Position numbers and translations under genes: made by a program. 64,000 nucleotides of DNA, taken from positions 62,001 to 126,000 of the forward strand of contig NZ_CALEJS010000012.1 of the NCBI RefSeq assembly GCF_937898475.1, written 5' to 3'. The DNA comes from an uncultured Chitinophaga sp. GTDB taxonomy: Bacteria; Bacteroidota; Bacteroidia; Chitinophagales; Chitinophagaceae. Of this stretch, positions 34,659-42,987 are shown in pieces. The stretch's first letter is position 1. Each line of letters begins with the position of its first letter. The notes beneath the pieces were generated by a model that was given only the letters and a program-made list of their open reading frames with translations, was not told the origin of the DNA and ran no database searches.

Positions 34659-36293
34659 ATGAGATACTTAAGAACATACTTATTTTTAATGTCTGCTGTG
34701 ATCACATTCCACGCAAATGCCCAATCAGGTGGCAAAAATAACCAGGTAAGAACAGCCAATGGTATTGTAGAGGGAACGATTGAAAAAAGCGGTATCCGTT
34801 CTTTCAAGGGAATTCCTTTTGCGGCGCCTCCTGTAGGGGACCTCAGGTGGAAAGCACCCCAGCCGGTTAAAAACTGGGCAGGGGTACGGAAGACAGATCA
34901 TTTTGGTCCGCGTACCATGCAACTGCCGGTTTTTGGCGACATGGCCTTTCGTTCAGACGGCATGAGTGAGGATTGTTTATACCTGAATGTATGGACACCC
35001 GCAAAATCAGGTAAAGAACGGTTGCCGGTTCTGGTGTATTTCTACGGCGGCGGCTTTGTAGCCGGCGATGGTTCAGAAGGCCGTTACGATGGAGAGAGCA
35101 TGGCGCAGAAAGGCATTGTAGCTTTAACGGTAAATTATCGTTTAGGCGTATTCGGATTTCTTGCGCATCCTGAATTAACAAAAGAGTCGCCTCATCATGC
35201 TTCCGGCAATTACGGCCTGCTTGACCAGGCGGCGGCATTAAAATGGGTGCAGGAGAATATCGCTGCCTTTGGCGGTGATCCAGCCAGGGTAACCATCGCG
35301 GGTGAGTCTGCCGGCTCTGTTGCGGTGAGTGCACAAATGGCTTCTCCTTTATCTAAAAACCTGTTTGCCGCAGCTATCGGGGAAAGTGGCTCCATATTAG
35401 GTGCGTTACCTGCCCTGCCACTTAGCGAAGGCGAGAAAACAGGTCTTGAATTTGCCGAGGTTGCCGGCGCTAATTCCCTCGCGGAGCTCAGGGCTATGAA
35501 CGCAGATTCCCTGTTAACCCTGTCCGGGAAATTTGGCCCTTTCCGTTTCAGCAGAACGGTAGATGGTTACTTCTTCCCGAAAAGCCCTTACGAGATCTTT
35601 GCAGCGGGAGAACAGGCTCAGGTGCCGCTACTGTTAGGCTGGAACAGCCAGGAAGGCGACTATCGTGGCATACTGGGAAATGAGCTGCCTACAAAACAGA
35701 ATTTCGTGAAGGCTGTACAAAAGTTATATGGCGGCAAGGCCGCTGAAATATTGAAAGTCTATAACCCGGCTACAGATGAAGATGTGGAAAAGGTGGCTAC
35801 AGACCTTGCCAGTGATCGTTTTATTGGCTTCAGTACCTGGCGTTGGGCGGATATGCATACAAAAACCGGTAAAGGTCCGGTATACCGTTATTACTACGAG
35901 CGTCCCAGGCCGGCTGTACGTCCCGAACTGGGTAATGCCACGCCTGGTTTGGCCGGCGGCATTCAGCGGAATACAGATGCTGCTAAAAAGCCGCCAGCTC
36001 CGCCAGCCAGGGGAGCCGTTCACTCTGCAGAGATTGAGTATGCAATGGGTAACCTGGATCACAATAAAGTATTTGCCTGGACGGACGATGATTATAAAGT
36101 ATCCCGCATCATGCAGCAGTACTTTGCCAACTTTATTACAAAGCATGACCCCAATGGCCCAGGGCTACCGGTATGGCCTGTGGCCAACAGCACCCAACCT
36201 GTTGCTGTAATGCATATTGATGTGAATACAAGGGCAGAACAGAGTAAACATGAAGATCGCTTCCTTACACAGGTTAAACTAACCACTGAATAA
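34659..36293 (+). CDS. Type B carboxylesterase, secreted
   Basis: A 544-residue alpha/beta hydrolase starting MRYLRTYLFLMSAVITFHANAQ (signal peptide; a longer in-frame start overlapping the divergent gene was rejected). Family motifs: EDCLYLNVWTP, the oxyanion loop YFYGGGFVAGDG, and the nucleophile elbow GESAGS with Ser217. Type B carboxylesterases split carboxylic esters such as acetyl or feruloyl groups; exported versions near glycosidases often remove ester decorations from plant polysaccharides, which fits the neighbouring genes. Terminator follows at once. Confidence 0.93.
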   Translation: MRYLRTYLFLMSAVITFHANAQSGGKNNQVRTANGIVEGTIEKSGIRSFKGIPFAAPPVGDLRWKAPQPVKNWAGVRKTDHFGPRTMQLPVFGDMAFRSDGMSEDCLYLNVWTPAKSGKERLPVLVYFYGGGFVAGDGSEGRYDGESMAQKGIVALTVNYRLGVFGFLAHPELTKESPHHASGNYGLLDQAAALKWVQENIAAFGGDPARVTIAGESAGSVAVSAQMASPLSKNLFAAAIGESGSILGALPALPLSEGEKTGLEFAEVAGANSLAELRAMNADSLLTLSGKFGPFRFSRTVDGYFFPKSPYEIFAAGEQAQVPLLLGWNSQEGDYRGILGNELPTKQNFVKAVQKLYGGKAAEILKVYNPATDEDVEKVATDLASDRFIGFSTWRWADMHTKTGKGPVYRYYYERPRPAVRPELGNATPGLAGGIQRNTDAAKKPPAPPARGAVHSAEIEYAMGNLDHNKVFAWTDDDYKVSRIMQQYFANFITKHDPNGPGLPVWPVANSTQPVAVMHIDVNTRAEQSKHEDRFLTQVKLTTE

Positions 36294-36317
36294 TATTTAG
36301 TACATCATTGTTGAATG

Positions 36318-36350
36318 AGGCCTGTAAATCTAGGTTTGCAGGCCTTTTTT
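36318..36350 (+). terminator. Terminator of the esterase gene
   Basis: AGGCCTG (36318-36324) pairs with CAGGCCT (36339-36345), extended by AAA/TTT, and runs into TTTTTT. Confidence 0.85.
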
Positions 36351-36393
36351 ATTTGCCCTTCATGGATGTAATGTTCTATTTAACTACCAGAAA

Positions 36394-36719
36394 TTTCTAT
36401 AGGGGAACAGCAATTTGCAGTTGCTGTCTTTTCAGCGGCGAAGGTATAAAGCTGCAGTTTTCATTCTTCTACCACCAATTTTGTGTCGCAAGATGCAATT
36501 TTGTGACTGTACTCCACAATTTTCTATAAGGGAACAGCAATTTAGGGTTATCAACCTGTATCATTGATGGGCTCTTGAGCAGTTTGCATTTGGGTACCGT
36601 ATGTAATGAATGGCTGACCAGCAATTTGTCTTTTCTCTCTAGCATGTTGGTATAAACAAAAACAGCAAATTGCGATTATTATTCCCCGTTTGAGCTGAAC
36701 AATACCGCAATTTGCTGTT
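36394..36719. repeat. Cluster of CAGCAATTTG repeats, direct and inverted
   Basis: Two 23-base direct copies (36394-36416 and 36521-36543) containing GGGAACAGCAATTT differ at one base and stand 127 bp apart. A shorter CAGCAATTTG copy lies at 36619-36628. AACAGCAAATTGC (36661-36673) and its exact complement GCAATTTGCTGTT (36707-36719) form an inverted pair around 33 bases. Otherwise the gap between the esterase and the next gene holds no gene. Confidence 0.7.
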
Positions 36720-36741
36720 ACGAATTAACACCATTCAGGTG

Positions 36742-37251
36742 TTATGCTTCGTCAACCTGTTTCGGAACCGCTTTTGAGCTGTTGCGCCCCGGAAACCGTT
36801 GTTTTAAATCTTTTACAATGCTTTGAGTACCTTGTACTCCGTTGTTTGCCGCTCTTTTGGCGGAATTGTAAAAGATGAGAGCAGCACCGTAGCTCTCGTT
36901 GCCTGCTACCATCAAGGTGTCATCAAGCGCCTCGATCAGACTTTGCAGTGGCTGGATCACTTTGGTAAGTGACTTTGCCAGCTCCCAATCCTTCCTGAAT
37001 TCCGGTACCTTCAGGTAAGGTGGAACCAGGTGAGGATTCCCTTCTGCATATGCCAAAGCTTTTTCCACAAACGCCAGGGATTTGTCTCCCATTCGGGAAT
37101 ATCCCTGCCGTTGATTTGGACTAAGCTTTAACAGAAAAGGCAGTTGTGATTTGATGGTCGTAATGGACTGTTGGATAGTGTCCATAGCAATGCTATCGAT
37201 ACTTTCAGATAGCTGGTTTTCTTTAACCATTGTTTTTAATTTGGTTAACAA
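36742..37251 (-). CDS. Conserved hypothetical protein, helical, about 170 residues
   Basis: A 169-residue soluble protein without signal peptide. It seems mostly helical: IQQSITTIKSQLPFLLKLSP, then GYSRMGDKSLAFVEKALAYAEGNPHLVPPYLKVPEFRKDWELA and ALDDTLMVAGNESYGAALIFYNSAKRAANNG. I recognise it as a family of unnamed proteins found widely in Bacteroidota (the MGDKSxAFVEKAL and pre-C-terminal AALxxYNxAK segments), but no function is known. The stop codon abuts a cluster of CAGCAATTTG repeats. Confidence 0.75.
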   Translation of the reverse strand: MLTKLKTMVKENQLSESIDSIAMDTIQQSITTIKSQLPFLLKLSPNQRQGYSRMGDKSLAFVEKALAYAEGNPHLVPPYLKVPEFRKDWELAKSLTKVIQPLQSLIEALDDTLMVAGNESYGAALIFYNSAKRAANNGVQGTQSIVKDLKQRFPGRNSSKAVPKQVDEA

Positions 37252-37342
37252 TACAATTAATTATCGGGCTTAAAATAGGAACATTATTGAAACTAGAATG
37301 TGAATCAGCTGTTAATGGCTAAAAGAAATTTTTTGAACAGTA

Positions 37343-38242
37343 TTAACCCACATTATTCCGCTTCCTGTACTCCTTTGGCGATATTCCCATCAACTTTGAA
37401 AACATTCGTGAAAAATAATACGGATCATCCATTCCCAGTTTTTGCGCTGTTTCTTTAACGGTAATATCGGGCAACAGCAGATACTGACAAGCCTTTTGTA
37501 CCTTCAGGTGATTAAAGTACTCTACCGGTGCATAGCCTGTTCTTTCCCTGAAGATCGTTGAAAAATAGGATACCGACAGGTTCGCAAATTCGGCAAATTC
37601 ATTTAGTGTAATCCTGGTATGGATCTTCTGCTGCATCAGGTCCAGTGTGGATGCAATCACGTCTTTCTCTGCCGAATGCTGGATATAATTGAACTTGTCC
37701 TCGTATAGTAATGACGATAAGAAGTGATAGAAGATCATGTTCACATACCGCAGGTTGTCTGCCGTATATCCTCTTTCCAGGTTGGAATAGATATCCTCAA
37801 ATAACTTTATACGGTTCTCATTATACGGAAGGTAAGGCTTATAATTTTTGGCATGCTGCAGTATAAGGTCTACAATATATGCGGCCAGCTCTCCTTTAAA
37901 ATGTATCCAGTAGATAGTCCATGGATCGTCTTCGTTGGCAGAATAGGTGTGTGGTGTATTCATCGGTATAGTGACGAACTGTGATGGCTGGATCTCTACC
38001 CGTTTCCTGTCTATCTCCACCCATCCGCTGCCCTCCACACAGTAAATAATAATATGTTGCCCTACCCCGGCAGAGCGCTTGATATAGTGGCCCCTGGCTT
38101 TAGGATAGTATCCTATGTCAGTAATATAGATCTGCCTTGTGATCGGGTCTTTTGTCAGGAAATCAGTGCTGATCTTTTTGGGCAGCACAATAAGCCGCTG
38201 CCCCTCAAACCCTTCCCGCTTTCTCGCAACTTTCTCTTTCAT
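37343..38242 (-). CDS. AraC-family regulator with cupin domain, divergent from susC
   Basis: A 299-residue regulator. The N-terminal AraC-binding cupin (about 40-150) has HIIIYCVEGSGWVEIDRKRVEI and FVTIPMNTPHTYSANEDDPW; the C-terminal helix-turn-helix pair (about 195-297) has EFAEFANLSVSYFSTIFRERTGYAPVEYFNHLK and ITVKETAQKLGMDDPYYFSRMFSKLMGISPKEYRKR. Divergent from susC by 166 bases, so it most likely senses a sugar and controls the susCD-glycosidase operon. A small dyad, TTCGGaaaaaCCGAA (38267-38281), lies just upstream of its start and could be its site. Confidence 0.92.
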   Translation of the reverse strand: MKEKVARKREGFEGQRLIVLPKKISTDFLTKDPITRQIYITDIGYYPKARGHYIKRSAGVGQHIIIYCVEGSGWVEIDRKRVEIQPSQFVTIPMNTPHTYSANEDDPWTIYWIHFKGELAAYIVDLILQHAKNYKPYLPYNENRIKLFEDIYSNLERGYTADNLRYVNMIFYHFLSSLLYEDKFNYIQHSAEKDVIASTLDLMQQKIHTRITLNEFAEFANLSVSYFSTIFRERTGYAPVEYFNHLKVQKACQYLLLPDITVKETAQKLGMDDPYYFSRMFSKLMGISPKEYRKRNNVG

Positions 38243-38408
38243 GCCTAAAGATATATTTTCTTCAATTTCGGAAAAACCGAATAAAAATCCATCATCACCG
38301 AAAAAAACACTATTCCCTGTTTTAAAGCGAACTACGAATTTTGGGACAGATCATTTTCCACGGGGACTAATTAATCGCAAGCGCCACGCTCAATGTAAAA
38401 TTCATGTT

Positions 38409-41400
38409 ATGAAGAAATGCTTTACATCCTTCTATCTATTACTACTAGCCGCAGGTATATGCATCCAGGCGGCTGCACAAACAAGACAGCTAAAAGGAAA
38501 AGTGCTCGATGCTGGTACAAAAAAGCCGCTGCCTTTTGTGACTATTACCAACACAGTGAACAAAAAGGCTTCTCAGAAAACAGATGCTGACGGAAATTTC
38601 ACGATCAGTATTGACGGTAAGGCCACCCTGGTTTTCAGCTATGTAGGCTACAAACCTTATACTGCCAGCGTATCTCCTTCAGATACCGCTATCACTGCAT
38701 TGATGGAAACGGATATCTCCGGGCTCAACGAAGTAGTGGTGATAGGCTACGGCTCACAGAAAAAGAAAGATCTTACCAGTGCTGTAGCCAGTATCTCCGG
38801 CAAGGAGCTAAGCGAACTGCCAGTAACGAATATCAATAGTGCCCTGCAGTCACGGGTACCCGGTGTACAGATTAACAGCGGGGGGTATCAGCCCGGCGCA
38901 GGAACCAGCATCCGGATCAGGGGTATTAATACCCTCAATACAGATGGGTCAGGTCCCACTTATGTTGTAGATGGCGTGATCATGACCGGGGATATCAGGG
39001 AGCTGAACCCCTACGATATTGAATCCATAGATGTGCTGAAAGACGCTTCTGCTGCGGCTATCTATGGCGCCAGAGCAGCTTCCGGCGTGGTGATCATCAC
39101 CACCAAAAAGGCGAAGGCTGGCAGATCCAGCATAGATTATAACGGCTACTATGGTATACAGAAGATCTACCGCAGCTATGACTTCATTGATGGGAAGGAT
39201 TATGCCAACCTCAGGCGGATCGCATTGAGCGATGAGGATCCCGTTGCCTGGCCGCTGAACGATCCGGAAACTGATAAACAGGTGTTCAGTCCCACAGAGC
39301 TTAAGAGCCTGGCGCAAGGCAAAACATACGACTGGCCCGGGGCTATTACCCGGGTGGCGCCGATGCAAAGCCATACCCTGAGTATTGCCAATGGTATAGG
39401 CCGTAATAAGATCTACCTGAGCGGTAACTACATGAACCAGGACGGTATTATCGTTGGTTCCAACATGAAACGTTATTCCGTAAAAGGTAACATGGAATCC
39501 GCAGTTACAGACAAACTTACCATGGGCCTGAACAGCAACTATTCCCATATAGAAACTGATATAGTCAGCAACGAAACATACTATAACGCAGTTACTATGA
39601 GCCCCCTGAGACCCATTTACGATTCAGCCGGCAAGCCGGTGATAGAGGTAGACCCGGGTACCGGTAACATCAGTGTGAACAACCCGGTGGTACTGGCCAG
39701 GGATGCGATCAACCATAGTGTAGATGATCGCCTTATCGGAAACCTCTTCCTGGAATATAAAGTGCTGAGTAACCTTAATTTCCGTTCCAGCCTGGGTATA
39801 GATATCTATAAGAACCAACGCTTTGAATATTACCCGCGTACAACCGTGGGAGACGGCTACCTGAAACAAGGAGTGGCAAAAGTGCAGAACTTTGGCTACC
39901 GCGACTGGGTTTGGGAAAATACCCTGACCTACGACTATAACCCCTCTGAACAACATTCCTTCAATGTACTGGGCGGCTTTACCTTCCAGAAAAGAAGGCA
40001 GGAATGGAACCAGGACGTGGCTTCCGGATTCCCTACAGACGAACTGACCTACCGTGATATGAAACTGGCCACCCGCCGTGATGCTATTTATAGCGATTAC
40101 TATGACTGGGCAATCAGCTCTTTACTTGGCAGGGTGATCTATAAATTTAAAGACCGGTACATCTTCAACCTTACCGCCCGCTATGATGGATCTTCCCGTT
40201 TCGGCGCAGACAACCGTTACGGCTTTTTTCCCTCTGTCAGTGGCGCATGGCGTTTGATTGACGAACCTTTCATCGGCTTCAAGCTGAAGTCTATGGTTAA
40301 TGATGCCAAGATCAGGATCAGCTACGGTGTGATCGGTAACCAGGATATCAGTTACGACAGGATCTTTGCCCGCCTGAACTCCGCCAGCTATCCCTTTAAT
40401 GGCAACAGCCAGACCACCGGTTACCAGCAAGGTTCCAGTCAGGGTAACCCCGGCCTGAAGTGGGAAAGCCAGCACCAGTTTAATACCGGTTTCGACCTGG
40501 CATTCTTTAACTCAAGGATACAGGCCACATTCGATTACTACAACAAGAACATCCGTAACCTGCTGCTGGATCAGACATTGGCGCCTTCGCAGGGCTTTAG
40601 TAATAAGACCATCAACATTGCGTCCATGAATACCAAAGGCGTGGATATCGGGTTGAAATTATGGCCGGTGAAGACCAGCAATTTTGATTGGCAGATCAAT
40701 CTTAACTGGTCTAAGTATACTTCCAAAATCACCGGACTCTTACCAGGCCGCGATTCACTCAGCCCCACATTGAAAGTAGGAGAGGCGCCCAACAGCCTGA
40801 TCGTAGACTATGTATTTGACGGCCTTTACCAGGAGGGAGATGACTTTAAACTGAATCCTAATGGCAGGCCAGGTGATATCAAGGTAAAAGATCTGAATAA
40901 CGATGGTATCATCAATCAGTATGATCGTACCATTGTTGGCCGCACTACTCCCAAAGGCTGGGGCGGTGTCTGGAATTATTTCAGGTATAAGCGGATCTCC
41001 ATGACCATCTTTACCACCTACATGTACGGTCATGACGTGTATAATAAGGCCTACACTGATTTTCTGTACGTAGGGGCAGGACGCAATGTGATCATAAAAG
41101 ACGGCCTGAACTATTGGTCGCCTGCCAACACGAACACCGATATACCCAGGCCCAATGCTTTTGGCAGCGCATTGAGAATGTTGCCCAACGGCTCTTCCAG
41201 CTATGCGGTGGAGAAAGGGGATTTCATTCGTGTAAGGGATATTTCCATGGCCTACGATTTTTCCTCCACCCTGCTCAGTAAAGTAAAGTTACGATCGCTG
41301 CGCGCGTATATACAGGTAACAGAGCCTTTCCTGTTCACTGGCTTCCGAGGTATTGATCCGGAGATCACCGGCGCCACCAGTGCAGAGATCTATCCAAGGT

Positions 41401-41438
41401 ATCGCACCTTCTTATTTGGCGTAAACCTGGGTTTATAA
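38409..41438 (+). CDS. SusC/RagA-family TonB-dependent transporter (glycan locus)
   Basis: A 1009-residue outer-membrane transporter beginning MKKCFTSFYLLLLAAGICIQA (signal peptide ending near AAAQ). The open frame continues 270 bases upstream into the divergent regulator, but that part is not protein-like. Carboxypeptidase-like domain about 25-95 (LKGKVLDAGTKKPLPFVTI), plug about 100-215 (EVVVIGYGSQKKKDLTSAV, IRIRGINTLNTDGSGPTYVVDG), barrel to the C-terminal ...YRTFLFGVNLGL. It works with the SusD protein encoded 16 bases downstream and takes up oligosaccharides released at the surface. Confidence 0.96.
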   Translation: MKKCFTSFYLLLLAAGICIQAAAQTRQLKGKVLDAGTKKPLPFVTITNTVNKKASQKTDADGNFTISIDGKATLVFSYVGYKPYTASVSPSDTAITALMETDISGLNEVVVIGYGSQKKKDLTSAVASISGKELSELPVTNINSALQSRVPGVQINSGGYQPGAGTSIRIRGINTLNTDGSGPTYVVDGVIMTGDIRELNPYDIESIDVLKDASAAAIYGARAASGVVIITTKKAKAGRSSIDYNGYYGIQKIYRSYDFIDGKDYANLRRIALSDEDPVAWPLNDPETDKQVFSPTELKSLAQGKTYDWPGAITRVAPMQSHTLSIANGIGRNKIYLSGNYMNQDGIIVGSNMKRYSVKGNMESAVTDKLTMGLNSNYSHIETDIVSNETYYNAVTMSPLRPIYDSAGKPVIEVDPGTGNISVNNPVVLARDAINHSVDDRLIGNLFLEYKVLSNLNFRSSLGIDIYKNQRFEYYPRTTVGDGYLKQGVAKVQNFGYRDWVWENTLTYDYNPSEQHSFNVLGGFTFQKRRQEWNQDVASGFPTDELTYRDMKLATRRDAIYSDYYDWAISSLLGRVIYKFKDRYIFNLTARYDGSSRFGADNRYGFFPSVSGAWRLIDEPFIGFKLKSMVNDAKIRISYGVIGNQDISYDRIFARLNSASYPFNGNSQTTGYQQGSSQGNPGLKWESQHQFNTGFDLAFFNSRIQATFDYYNKNIRNLLLDQTLAPSQGFSNKTINIASMNTKGVDIGLKLWPVKTSNFDWQINLNWSKYTSKITGLLPGRDSLSPTLKVGEAPNSLIVDYVFDGLYQEGDDFKLNPNGRPGDIKVKDLNNDGIINQYDRTIVGRTTPKGWGGVWNYFRYKRISMTIFTTYMYGHDVYNKAYTDFLYVGAGRNVIIKDGLNYWSPANTNTDIPRPNAFGSALRMLPNGSSSYAVEKGDFIRVRDISMAYDFSSTLLSKVKLRSLRAYIQVTEPFLFTGFRGIDPEITGATSAEIYPRYRTFLFGVNLGL

Positions 41439-41454
41439 TTTAAAAACTGAAACA

Positions 41455-42987
41455 ATGAAGTCATCAACATATAAGTATTCCAATTTACGCACACTTCTTG
41501 TGGGATGTTTGACCATAGCGGGCCTGGTATTTACCGGTTGTTCAAAGCAGCTGGATATCAAACCGGAATCGTTCATTTCACCTGAAGAGCTATATAAAGA
41601 TGAAGCGGGAGTTAAATCCGGACTCGTAGGTATCTATCGCCAGTTGCTTGACCTGAAGCGCAGCGATTATGTAATAGTGGGTATGGTAGGAACAGATGAA
41701 GGAAAAACCACCCTGTTTGTACCGACCTGGGGTACCTACTGGCAGAACTTCTGCGCAGTGAACACCTATTCTACCCTGATGACGGCGCAGAATGATGTGA
41801 TACAAAACTTCTGGGCGGTATGTTACAAGGGCATTGGTAATGCCAACGTTGCTATCAGGTACATACAGCAAGCCCCAGTTAGCGAGGAGGTGAAAAACAA
41901 GGCAATAGGCGAGGCAAAGTTCATGCGGAGCCTGTTCTATTTCTACCTGGTACAGCTGTATGGTGGTGTACCGCTGCCTACTGAAGCAGAGAATCCTGAA
42001 GCAGACGCAAAGGGAGGATATCCCCGGAGTAATGAAGATGAGGTATACAACCTTATTATATCGGATCTCCAGTTTGCCATGAGCAATCTTGACAGCAAGG
42101 CCGGCGCCGGGCAAAATTCCGGCAAAGCAACCAAAGAAGCTGCCAGGGCGCTGTTAGGCAAAGTATACCTGACCCGCAAAGATTACAACAATGCAAAGGC
42201 TACATTGGAGCCTTTATTAAGTGCACCTAACGTATCTTTAATGTCAGATTATGCGGATCTCTTCGTGGAGGCTAATGAAAATAACATCGAATCCCTGTTC
42301 GAAATACAGTTCTCCAATGAAGATGGTAACACCAGTAACCTGGCGCAGAACCTGGGTTGCTGGCAGATCAACGATCCAAGGTTGCCGGGTGCAGGCGGGC
42401 ATGTGATCATTCCAACAGACTACTACTTCAATAGCTTTGAAGATGGTGACAAGCGTAAAGATGTTTCTTTTCGTACCCTCTTCCTTGATAAGGACGGTAA
42501 CCCGGTAGATTATTCCTGGTGGTCTGACGTTGGAAAGCCGCACATGAAGAAGTTTGATATTACAAAAGATGTTTCCGTCAGTGCATCTTATTCCTCCCGC
42601 AATCTTTACTATCTGCGACTGGCCGATGTGATACTGATGTATGCTGAAGCGCAGAATGAGACAGGTGAAACGCCGGGCGCTTTGCAGCAGCTGAATAAGA
42701 TACGCAGCAGGGCGGGTTTGGAGAGCTACGAAACCGTACATGGCGGCGTGCCTTCCCAGGATCAGCTGCGAAAGGAATTGATGCTGGAACGTATGCGCGA
42801 GTTAGGCTTTGAAGGATGGCGCTGGTTTGACCTTAAACGTACCGGCACGCTGCTGACAGAAGTGAAGGCCCACAACCCGGATGCGGCGCCCAATATGCAG
42901 GAAAAGCACCTTTTATACCCTATACCAGCGAGAGAGTTTGAAAACAATGCAGCCTTACAGCCTTCAGATCAAAATGCCGGTTACTGA
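41455..42987 (+). CDS. SusD/RagB-family lipoprotein (glycan locus)
   Basis: A 510-residue surface lipoprotein: signal with lipobox LVFTGC, followed by SKQLDIKPESFISPEELYKDEAGVKSGLVGIY. Helical SusD domain with GEAKFMRSLFYFYLVQLYGGVPL and C-terminal RagB part VILMYAEAQNETGE, LRKELMLERMRELGFEGWRWFDLKRTG, ending HLLYPIPAREFENNAALQPSDQNAGY. Immediately downstream of susC; its stop (TGA) overlaps the ATG of the next glycosidase gene by one base, so the three genes are co-translated. Confidence 0.95.
   Translation: MKSSTYKYSNLRTLLVGCLTIAGLVFTGCSKQLDIKPESFISPEELYKDEAGVKSGLVGIYRQLLDLKRSDYVIVGMVGTDEGKTTLFVPTWGTYWQNFCAVNTYSTLMTAQNDVIQNFWAVCYKGIGNANVAIRYIQQAPVSEEVKNKAIGEAKFMRSLFYFYLVQLYGGVPLPTEAENPEADAKGGYPRSNEDEVYNLIISDLQFAMSNLDSKAGAGQNSGKATKEAARALLGKVYLTRKDYNNAKATLEPLLSAPNVSLMSDYADLFVEANENNIESLFEIQFSNEDGNTSNLAQNLGCWQINDPRLPGAGGHVIIPTDYYFNSFEDGDKRKDVSFRTLFLDKDGNPVDYSWWSDVGKPHMKKFDITKDVSVSASYSSRNLYYLRLADVILMYAEAQNETGETPGALQQLNKIRSRAGLESYETVHGGVPSQDQLRKELMLERMRELGFEGWRWFDLKRTGTLLTEVKAHNPDAAPNMQEKHLLYPIPAREFENNAALQPSDQNAGY

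Noticed and set aside
38267..38281. TTCGGaaaaaCCGAA as a separate regulator-site feature
   Set aside because: Short and single; may be the AraC site but could be chance in an A-rich region, so only mentioned with the regulator.
38139..38408. N-terminal extension of the second SusC
   Set aside because: It overlaps the divergent AraC gene and would bury the signal peptide that starts at 38409.
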